NCBI GenBank assembly: GCA_015680685.1
Contig: MNCI01027123.1
Span: forward strand, 349,268-413,267
Direction of reading: 5' to 3'
DNA from: Gnetum montanum
Taxonomy: Eukaryota > Streptophyta > Gnetopsida > Gnetales > Gnetaceae
DNA length: 64,000 bases
Part shown: positions 23,701-33,326 of the stretch, in pieces
Position numbering within the stretch: the first letter of the stretch is position 1
Layout of the letters: each line of letters begins with the position of its first letter
Made by a program: the position numbers and the translations under genes
Notes under the pieces: model-generated
Told to the model about the DNA's origin: nothing
The model's database searches: none
Seen by the model: only the letters and a program-made list of their open reading frames with translations

Positions 23701-25350
23701 TTTCATAAAGTAACCCCAAGCAAATCTTAAGAAATCATCCACAATAATGAACATATATTAGGTTTTACCTAGGCTCAATGGGATTGCATAAATCCATATA
23801 AACTAGATCTAATTTTTTATTGAGATCTATGTTCTTTTCTAGGAAATGGTAGCCTTGTAATTTTTCCTAGTTGACATATGTCACAATCATGATTATCCCG
23901 AAAAGAAAATTTTGGCATATCTCTTGCAATTTCTCCTTTTTTCATGTGGTCCATTGAGCCAAAGTTGACATGCCCCAACTAAGCATGCCATTGCCATGCT
24001 GTGTTTTCAATGATAATGAGGTAATGAACGTTTTTTTATATCTGCAACATATACATCTAATTTTTGCTAATGGGAATAATAATAATACCTTTATCGTCAT
24101 CAACCTTAGAAATCTTACAAACATCTTTTTCAAATTCCACATGATAACCATTATGACATAATTGACCAATAGCTAATAAATTCTTTGAAAGATCCAAAAC
24201 ATATTATATCTATGAGATAATATATTTATTACCTTGAATTGTTGTAAAGGCAAGCAATATAATCCTAGCAATGATTAGCTTCTTTCCATTGCCTATTTTC
24301 ACATTTCCATCATATTTTTCTAGATTTGGAAATAACATCTTATTTCCAATCATATGATTACTACACCCACTATCAACATACCAAATATCATTTTCTTAGC
24401 ATCTACTACCTTTGTAGAGATTATGAGTTGATCTTCCTCTTTTTTAATATAAAATAAAAGTTCACCCTTTTTTTTATCTTTAGTTTCTACAATTTTTGCT
24501 TTTCCCTTCTTTTAATACTTCTTTCTAGACCAAAGTATTATGGGTGCTAGTGCCACAAAAATCACAATGCTTACCTTCCCTTGATTGATTTGATCATCCA
24601 CGCCATGACCTCTAGATCTACGATGACCATGTCCATGTTCTCTGAATGAGGATTCACCTAAGGACCTTTGATTTTGATTTTGATTAGATATCTTTTAAAA
24701 TTATGCTTGAAATGCATTTGCTATTGCATCCTCACAATCAAAAATCCTTTACTTGTATGTTCTCAAGCTTCATACAAGCTCAACCATGGTTATTTTATTA
24801 ATATCTCTTGCTTCTTCAATAGTCATGACAACGAGATCATGTTGTCTTTTTACACTTCAAAGGATTTTTTCAACAACACGCCTTTCCTCAAGCATTTCTT
24901 CACTAGCTTCAAGTTCATTTTAAACTTTTTAAAATCAGTGAATGTATTGATCAATATTTTCTAAATCTAGCATGCGCAAGGATTCAAAATATTTCCTTAA
25001 TACTTGTAGCTTGACAACACAAACTTTTGATGATCCCTTGTATGCAATCTCCAGTGCATCCCATGTAGCTTTGGTAGTTTAATGCATGATAATTTTTGGA
25101 AAGATTGGCAAATCTAACCTAGATTGAATGATGAATAATGCCTTTGAATCTTTTTTATGAAGCTCCTTGATTTCATTCTATTGTTCTTCCTTGAAAGCTT
25201 AAAATGTTTTTTAATCAATATCTTTGAATCCATTATTAACAAAATCGCATAGATCTTGTGAGATTAAGAATGTCTGCATCTTGATTACCTAATACTCATA
25301 ATTCTCTCCATTGAAAATAGGAACCCAGAGGGACATGGATTCATGATTTT
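20786..25350 (-). pseudogene. gag-pol of copia element K, decayed
   Basis: Minus strand, right to left. Gag starts near 25,340 with FNGENYEY...KMQTFLISQDL. A zinc knuckle (CDFCG) lies near 24,560. Protease WYVDSGCSNHMIG is near 24,345-24,385. The pre-integrase block LGHVNFGSM and CDICQ is at 23,885-24,000. Integrase (VDDFLRFAWGYF, then DHGDEFLSNDF, then QQNDIAKRKN) is at 23,460-23,750, with its end HKFWIEACATTIYLLNR and RCIFIGYYANSKGYKC near 23,210-23,430. A GC-richer linker fills 21,990-23,060. Reverse transcriptase follows (about 21,990-21,230, including SLLYLSN). RNase H (SKKQTIVALSTIEAEYIVAS, HSKHIDIK) ends at 20,786. The order and motifs are textbook copia; no domain is open throughout. 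Confidence 0.85.
21990..23060 (-). other. Integrase-RT linker of copia K, GC-richer
   Basis: About 1 kb between the integrase C-terminal block and the RT start, rich in Pro/Ser/His codons on the minus strand. I recognise no domain. Open stretches occur on both strands (22,310-22,639 plus; 22,711-23,058 minus), which suggests low stop density from composition and not genes. Plant copia elements have a variable linker here. An insertion of other DNA is not excluded. Confidence 0.5.
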
Positions 25351-25404
25351 GGACCATACTAGAGAGATCTATTATCAAGGACCTAAACTAACCTACTTCA
25401 ATAT

Positions 25405-26158
25405 TGATGAGTGGCGAGCTACCCCCTACAACTAACCATACAAATCACAAGTGTTCATGCATGATTTGGTCAAATTCCATGGATGGGACTAGTTGTGGCA
25501 TCTAGATTATTATCTCTTGATCATAGTTTGTTGTCTTTCCAGTTAGACTAGTCATAGCTTTCTCGTGTATGATTTAGTATAAAGTGAGACATATGATTCT
25601 TGATGTTATTTTGGCCTTATGCTACTCCTAATGATAATAAAGAAAAAATTTATTTAAACTAGTTAACAATGGAAAGTAAAGTCTAAACTAGCCTATGGGT
25701 GATGAGTGTCTATTTCCAGCTTGTCGTACATGTCCTAAACCCTTGTATCCACTGCTGGGATTACCAAGTGCTATGCTACTAGGCAAACTAAGCAAATACC
25801 ATTGCTGGGATTATTAAATGAATACGTGTTTATGCTTAAAATTGGGTGAACTCATTCTACCAATTCATTAATATGCATGGAAACATAGATATTAGCTAAG
25901 TACATAAAAAGTAAATGGCATGGAAAGTAAATCTAATCTAAGTCAAAGTGTTGCCATGAATAGGAATCAATCTCGATCTTATTACTATTCATGTAATGTG
26001 TCTAGTACATTGCCACTTGAATAAGACATCATACAACTAACTCAGATCCACACTACAGGCACTCACTGACTATTCTCCAAGACTACATAATAAAATTGCA
26101 AGACTTTGGATATTCTATTGGAAAAGACTTATTCCAAAACCATGTGTCCAAGTGCTAT
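25405..26158 (-). repeat. 3' LTR of element G, first piece
   Basis: The minus-strand 3' end of the LTR, starting at tgatgagtggcgagctacc on the plus strand. It runs collinear with the 5' LTR of G (53,758-54,500) up to ccaagtgctat, where element F begins. It resumes at 42,096 with actatatttatagg and ends cctcatca at 42,311. Confidence 0.8.
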
Positions 26159-26529
26159 TGATGAGTGATGAGGTACCCCCTATGCCCAACCATACAAATC
26201 ACAAGCATTCACACACTATTCGGTCGAACTCCGTGGATGGGACTAGCTGTGCATTAGATTGTTATGCCTTGATCACAATTCATTGTCTTCCCATTCAAAC
26301 TAGTGGTAGCTTTGTCACATATGGTTTAGTACAAAGTGAGGCATATGATTCTTGATGTTTTTTTGGCCTTATGCTACTCCTAATGATAATAAGGAAACAA
26401 ATGATACGTCGATGGGGCCTCATAAATGTAGCAAACACTATGTTGACATGGCCCCATCGATGGAGAACACCATGTTGACAAGGCTGCATCAACGAGAACT
26501 CGTTGATATAACACTTTGACGCTTCATCA
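26159..26529 (-). repeat. 3' LTR of element F, internally deleted (371 bp)
   Basis: Both LTR ends are present (tgatgagtgatgagg and gcttcatca). Compared with the 894 bp 5' LTR, the middle, about 520 bp, is missing near 26,398. The palindrome units (cgatggggcctcat, tggccccatcgatgg) are retained. Confidence 0.75.
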
Positions 26530-27590
26530 TACCCCAACAACTAAATGAAAACTCATCCTTAAGTTCCTTTATAAAATTGGGAAGGTATGGGATTATTGAC
26601 TGATACTTGATATAATAAAACTAAGTGCTGCATGACAAAATTTTATTCTAGTGGATGCATACAAAATGATAGAGTGACAAAAAGACTGGAGAGACATTGA
26701 GGATTACAAAATTTACATAGGTCTCCAAAAATCCACTAAAGATGATTCTTCTTATTACCATTAGCAGTGGTAGACTTCCAACCTTGATTGTTATGTTGAT
26801 GCTTCTCTAGTTATGTATAACATTCTTGAAGGATGGATTGAAATTTCTTCTCATTATCCTATGGATCTAGCAACCATGCAATGTTTGAGCTACGATCTAG
26901 CAAACATGTGATGCTTGAGCTACTATCTGTCCATGGGCATATCATCTATTATTCCCCTCTTAGCTTTGTTTTTGTGCCTGGCAAAAGACCTTCTTCCTTA
27001 GACATTTCTTTTAGCATCACCTATAGTCACCAAGGGATCAACGTTAGTTTTGGTAAATTTTCCTTAATAATTAATCCTTTTTTAATCCCTTAGTTTGAGT
27101 TTAAGCACAAGATAATGACAACATACTATGCCCAAGGCTACAGGGTAGCTAAAATCATCAAGGTATTCACATTATTTTTATTAATTACTATTAGTTACCA
27201 TAATGTTCCAAAATAGGATGTTAGAAAAATCTCAAAAATTTCTAAATGGACATTCCTAGCCCCTATGACTAATGAGCGTAACTCCGAAAGTGCATAAGTT
27301 TTCAAAAAATTGAAATCATAGGTCTAATTTAGAATATTGCAAAGAAATATTAATGAATATGGAAATAGAAAAGTAAAAAAAAATTAATAAAACAAATGAG
27401 AAGTAGCCCCAAAATTATACCTAATTTAGAGAAACCATCATTGATGTTTTGGAAGATGTGAAGGTTAGTTTAAAACCATGATCAACAAAGGTTATGGAAG
27501 TGGGTCCTCCCCAAAGCAGGTTCCTACCATAATGCCCTTGCATAACCACTTCTATAGATGTCCATGGGCATCTGAGAAGTTAAATGTAGA
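26530..27590 (-). repeat. Spacer of element F, left part
   Basis: Non-coding. It contains the polypurine tract next to the LTR, a region collinear with 42,312-43,012 of G, and the conserved box at 27,501-27,540. The right part continues at 37,253 across the insertion of B. Confidence 0.75.
27501..27540 (-). other. Conserved non-coding spacer box (F copy)
   Basis: tgggtcctccccaaagcagg followed by ttcctaccataatgcccttg. Near-identical copies lie at 49,481-49,520 (G), 44,900-44,940 (D), 56,211-56,252 (E) and, on the plus strand, about 15,049-15,092 (C). The surrounding spacer is much less alike. Confidence 0.7.
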
Positions 27591-27595
27591 CCATG

Positions 27596-28511
27596 TGATG
27601 AGTTGTAGCTTTGTTGGCTACATCAACAATGCCTCGTCAATGCATTGTATCATGCATCGATGAGGCCCCATCGACTTAGTGTTTACTTTTTGGCTATAAA
27701 TACGTATCCACCAGTTGCATTTATGCATCAAGATTTTAGTAGCAATGAAGCTCTTGTAGTTTGTTCATTTGAAAGTTAGAATTTTTCTCTTGAGTGCCTG
27801 TAGTAGGAGCCATTGAGTGTATGAATTTTTATTCGAGCATTGTTGTACCTGAGCACGACAATGTGTGCAGCAATAAAGATAAGTTTTCTAATAAACCTTG
27901 TAACACTTTGGATAGATTAAATATTTTATTTATGCATTTAATGTTTTTAATTATTTATTAAATGTTTTAAATTATTTATTAAATGTTTTCAATTATTTAT
28001 TAAGTATTTTATAGTGATTAATTTAATGAAATAATTAAGCAAGATAGATTAAACACATAAGTATGACCACTTCAAGTGTAACACATATTCACTTGGTAAT
28101 CCCAGCAGCATTATTGCTTGGTACACCTAGTAGCATAGTGCTTGGTAGCCTAGCAATGGATATGTGGGTTTAGGACATGCATGGAAGGTGGGATTGGATG
28201 CTTATGTTAGGACTAGTTAGATACTAGTTAATTAGTTAATTTTAATTAGTTAATCCAATTACTTTTATCTTCTTTTGAACACCAAACCATAAAATACAAA
28301 ATGATAAAAATTATATGCCTCATTTACACTTAACCATACTAGTGTACATCACAAGTATAATTGGGAAGACAAACAATTGACCTTACGACAAAGATTCATT
28401 GCCTAGAAGACTAGTGCACTGGAAGCTACAAAGTCTATGGAATTCAATTAGATCATGCACGAATGTTTGTGATTTGTATGGTTGGGCATAGGGGTACCTC
28501 ACTACTCATCA
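27596..28511 (+). repeat. 5' LTR of element B (916 bp)
   Basis: TGATGAG...CTCATCA ends. Palindrome units lie at 27,620-27,675 (cctcgtcaatgcattg, gcatcgatgaggccccatcg) and the TATA box ctataaata at 27,694-27,702. An aataaag motif is near 27,871. A triplicated 24-base unit (aatgttttnaattatttatt) lies near 27,940-28,003. Confidence 0.9.
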
Positions 28512-28512
28512 T

Positions 28513-28530
28513 TGGTGCCATTGCTAGAGA
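28513..28530 (+). other. Primer-binding site of element B, tRNA-Asp type
   Basis: tggtgccattgctagaga matches the complement of the plant tRNA-Asp 3' end (TGGCGCCGTTGCCGGGGA) at 13 of 18 positions; four of the five differences are transitions. It starts one base after the LTR. Sister copies D (48,139-48,156, inverted) and F match better. Confidence 0.75.
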
Positions 28531-28663
28531 CTTTGTTTGTTGAAATGTGTGCTATCTAGGATTAGTGAATATTATTTATATCGTTGAACAAACTCAAGGT
28601 AAAAATCATTCTCAATGACATATAAACTACTAAGTACATTGATAATTTTATCTATTTTGTAAA

Positions 28664-30945
28664 ATGTCTTCTTCTTTCCATAGACATGAAGATGTCAAGC
28701 TGTCAGTCCCACAGGAGTGCAAAGTGGTATATAGTCATCTAGATGAGTATGTACTAGACTTCACCTTCATCTTACATTAGGATGAACAACTATGATGACA
28801 TGATATGGAGGACAACATCATCTTGCCTCCTGATCAAGTTATGCCTGGGATGTTGTTTCAAACCCTTGAGAATTTTGGCATCATAGATCTTCATGAATAA
28901 TATGTTGTGAATGGTTATGACACTCAAGACTATCATCCCATTGAAACACAATGCAAATGAGATCGACGTCAGGAGAAGTTCCATGAGGCTACAAAGGGGA
29001 AACATTACACTAATCCCTTGTTCCTACTAGATCAAGATGATAATGAGGATCCTCCATTTGAAGGTTCTCAACATGAAGATTCTCCACCCCCTATTATTGG
29101 TGACAAGGGTGTGACCTTAAACTTACGCTCCACTATTCATAAAACAAGTTCAGGAAAAAGTGACAGTTAAGGTAAGGACTTAGGAAAACATCACAATAGC
29201 AAGGGATCTAAGAATGATGGCAAAAACCATGGTAGCAATGGTGGTCCACCTTCTTCTCTATCCTTTTCATTTGATTTTGAACATTCCTATTTATTTCCAA
29301 TTCTCATAGAAGTCATCATCAAAATAATAGTGATGAAAGTGATCAACAAGACAACAATGACTATGAAGGACACCAAGACCAAGGGGTGGCCAAAACCATC
29401 ATTGGCATCATTAATGTAGCAATGATGATGAACCTTTCTTGGTGACTTAAAGCATGCTCAACATTGTAGAGCTAGTTAGAATTCTAACCAAGAATATGAA
29501 AGATAGTAGGATCAAGTGCTTAGACATGAATAACATCCCAAGATTTGAGGGGGATACAACTTTGATCCACAAACATATCTACAAGCTTTCCATGATGCTT
29601 GTGCCTTAGAGAACATAGAAAATGAATGGAAAAAACTCAAGCTTTTCCCTAGGACACCCATCAAGGAAGCTAAAAGCTGGTACCAATCTTTGGAATCAGA
29701 ATCCATTCGCCGATGGAGTACCATGTTAAAGCTATTTAATGACAAATACCAAACATACTCTAAAGTATCTAATTTAAGAAGGCAAATCCAAGGCTGGAAA
29801 TAGGGAACAAATTAACCCTTGGATGCCACCATGGGTAGATACTATTCACTTTTACAACAATGGCTTGGCCATGGTTATTCTTAGAGGGAACAAATTTGCC
29901 ACATCATAGATCAACTTAGAGAAAAAACTAGAAGAAGTCTTAGGATGTATGCCCAAGGAAGATTGTCTAAACTAAGAGCTCATTAGATCCAAAGGTTGAT
30001 TGAGTAGGTAGCAAAAGAAGAAGGTGAGCTATGAAAAAGGGAAAGTGTAGAAGAGTATACTAGGGACCCTTCCATTAGAAAACAGGAGGTCCAATTTTGT
30101 GACAAGGAGGAGTCACCACTTGATAAAGTGGTGAATAGAAAAACCTTGCCCATCCAAAAATATATTTTTGATATTTTAGCAAAGACTGATAAATTATGGG
30201 TCTCTTTGGATGAAAAATTTTAAACTACTATGAAGATCACTGAAGAATCCAAAGAGCAAAATAGTGATTGTAACCACATGATTTGAAAAGAAGCTGAACA
30301 TGCCTACCAAAGAGGTAAGGGCAAAGCTACAATGGTAGAGGAAGTTGTGGAAATTTACTCTAATGATGAAACTGATATGAAATTTGTTAATATGAACATC
30401 CAAAGGGTTGTTGCTCTATGGTTTCACACTTACAAGAGTCTAGGGTGTAAGCATTGAATCCTTGACTAGCACATAGGCAAGCACCTAGATGATTGCTTTA
30501 TTCTTAAGGCAATCCAAGGTAGTTCCACCAGCAACAAAAAGATTACTATCTAAGTGAAGCTCCTCCACAACCTTATGAACAATATCAACAATGGTACCAA
30601 TCAAAATCATGGGGAATGCCACCACCAAAGCAGTAGTACCCTTATAGGCAACTAGATCCATACGGGTACTATGTTCAGTAATGTATCTCCCCAAGAAGTT
30701 CTACAACTCATACCTCATTTTAGCATCACTATTACCCTCATGAGTATCACTGAACACATTCACCATTTTCTTAAGGGGAAAACCCATATCCATACCACCC
30801 TTTGCATCCATCTACACACACACCTCTACGTTCAACCTAGATACCTCCTGCTCCATAAGACTTCAACTAGGAGATAAGGTTCTCTATTAGAACACCACAC
30901 ATGTACCCCAAAAGGTAAAATTTCAAACATTATGGGAGGGACCTT
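28664..30945 (+). pseudogene. gag of element B, decayed
   Basis: It starts ATG-TCT-TCT-TC. An N-terminal block (VVYSHLDEYVLDFTFILH, NIILPPD) is unique to this family as far as I can tell and is also in D and H. After a low-complexity Ser/His region, the capsid-like domain of plant gypsy gag follows: DPQTYLQAFHDACALENIE, KLKLFPRTPIKEAKSWY, SIRRWSTMLKLFNDKYQ (29,560-29,750), then GRYYSLLQQWLGHG and SLRMYAQGRLSKLRAH (29,830-29,980). In-frame stops include TAG at Gln positions seen intact in G. No retropepsin follows. Confidence 0.8.
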
Positions 30946-30949
30946 ATAT

Positions 30950-32779
30950 AATTGATCAAACCTTTCCCTCTAGGACCATGTTAATTTACAGATCTAAAAG
31001 CCCAAATAAAAAGAAGCTAGTCAACATCTAATAAGTAAAACCTTTCCTTGAACTAAGATGGGCTAATGCAACTACCACCTCGATGGATGGACAACTATGT
31101 TCCATTTTTTTGGATCTCCTCCTTCCAAATTAGTTAAGGGGGAGATGGTCATTGGTGCTAATAATCCATAGAGTTTCTTAGTTTTTCTACTTTTTTCTGG
31201 TCTACATTTTTGATCTTACAAGTTATTTATTTTACAATTTTTTTTATTTTCAAATTTTTCTAATCTTACACCATCGTTAGTACCTTTGGACCTTTCTTGA
31301 TTATTTTACACTTTCTTATATATTGTACTTTGTTTTGTTTTGTTAGAGTGTGATATTTCCTTATTTTTGCTAATAAAATTGCTTTATTGCCACAGGACAC
31401 AATGCCATTATTACTATTTACTAATGATGGTCTATGCTTAATGTTGTAATTGTTGATGTCTAATTTCTATTTTTGAATTCTAATCTCTAATGACTATTAC
31501 ATGGTTTATTTTTCATAAAACAGGTAGTGAATCCATGTCATCTGTGCATCCAATCAACTCTATGATTTTCCTTGTTTTGGGAATTTGAGGTCCCTTCCAT
31601 TAAAATTTTTTTTTAATCAATTGCAACCTTTGTAGTTCCGAAATTAGGAAGCATTCAAAGGTTTTTAAAAGGTGTGAATTAAAGGGGACTCAATACTCTT
31701 TGTACTCTTCTACTTTCTTGAGTGCTTGAGTGTTTTTCATGGATTTCTTACCATTCCATACCAACCATTAATAGGAAGTCAATTAAAGTCTTTACATGGT
31801 GTGGTTCCCATCCAAAAATTCAAAAAACAAAAAGAACAAAATGATGGGAATTCAAAGCACACACCTTAGACACAATAAATGAATAAGTCTTTGCATGGTG
31901 TGGTTCCCATCCAGAAATTTTTAAGAAAATGGTGATGGGAATTCAAAGACATCCCTTAGACAAATAAATAGGCTACAAGCACTAGTCATGGGACTAGAAA
32001 GACATGCACCCATGCCTAAAGGTCCCCTCTAACTAAGGCCCTCTCTCACTTCCTACTTCTCTCTTTTCTTCTCTTTATGGAATGGTGGTTGTTTTGTGGA
32101 ATCACTCTTATGTCTCATGTGGGTGGACCAGTCTTAAAGTGGTAATGCAAAGTTATTGAAAGTTGCTGGTTTTGGTCTGGACTAAGGATGGATCTTCTCA
32201 AGTCATTTTAAACAAAAATTCCACAAGGGACTTCTTATGACCTCAATTAAAATTTCCATTCTATCTTCTTTTTCATCCATCTCTACTATCATAACTCACC
32301 TCACTGTCGAGTTCTATGTTATGCTCTATGTCTTGGTTTGATGTGTTTGAATTCTTGGGTAGATTCTTTTCGATTGATCCTTAACTTTTCATGATCATTA
32401 GTCAACTGTGGGGGCCCATGGACTTCTTAGTTGAGGTTATGCAAGGGCAACAAGGTCATGAGCCTACTATGTGAAGGACCTACTTACATAGCTCTTGGCT
32501 TGGTTAGTTAAGGTTACTTACCTTCAACATTGCTACAATCCTATCTTTTGCATATTCTATTTTGTATTTTGCTTAGTGCTCCTTAACCTTTTATTTCATT
32601 CATCCCCCAAATCATTTTTCTCCAATTTTTTCAAATTTATGAGCTCTAACACCCTCTTCTCATGTTTTCATACTATTCTTGGCCTTTTAAGCTTTCATTT
32701 GACCCCAATTTCATTCAAAAACTGTTTATATTTTGCAAGTTTGACCAAAGTCAACGATCATCTATAGTGGTCAAAAACT
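30950..32779 (+). repeat. Spacer of element B
   Basis: Collinear with 1-1,716. It has ttaagggggagatgg near 31,137, and a tandem duplication of about 100 bp at roughly 31,786-31,975 (both halves contain catggtgtggttcccatcca ... gatgggaattcaaag). A diverged form of the conserved box lies near 32,437-32,485. No coding sequence is supported. Confidence 0.75.
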
Positions 32780-32870
32780 ATGTCGATGAGGCCTCGTCGA
32801 CACAACCAACCACATTGATGAGGCCCCATCAATGAGGCCTCGTCAACTTAGTGCAAAAATCCTATATATA
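32780..32870 (+). promoter_or_regulatory. Palindrome array plus TATA, internal promoter candidate (B)
   Basis: Units gtcgatgaggcctcgtcgac, ttgatgaggccccatcaatg and aggcctcgtcaac lie within 67 bases. They are followed 16 bases later by ctatatata (32,862-32,870). The first two are near-perfect inverted repeats. The module mirrors LTR positions 27,620-27,702 and stands about 460 bases before the extra reading frame. Confidence 0.55.
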
Positions 32871-33017
32871 CTACCATGCACTTAGAAATTTTTTTCATTT
32901 TCCTCATAACACATGGGGAGTTTTTGCCATGTTTCAGAGCCCAAAACCTTCCAAAGCCCATAACTTTCAAATAATCTGTTCAAATCACTTTTTTTTTCGA
33001 TCTTGAACTTAATGGAG

Positions 33018-33326
33018 GTAAGCTCTTTATCATGGGGGCCACAAACCTTAAGGTTTTTGATGAAATTTTTTGAAAATTGTTCTAACTCCTGCAAAGGGTT
33101 AATAAACTTAATAATATACAAACATCAGAGTTTTGGAAAGTTAACCCTTTCAAACAACCTCTAGGATGATTATTAATGATAACACATAAGTAAAATAATG
33201 ATTGGATTAATTAAATCAGCCATAATCACGACTTAGCCAAGTATAACTATCCTAAAAGGATAAAGGTATCCTAATTGCTTTATGTTACACAATGAGTGCT
33301 AAACCATGGTCTTATTGTGATTATAG
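33018..33326 (+). other. Probable intron ahead of the extra reading frame (B)
   Basis: ggag/gtaagc at the left and gattatag/ at the right, aligned with 1,956-2,258 of A. Sequence just outside the two sites is conserved better than the interior. Confidence 0.5.
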
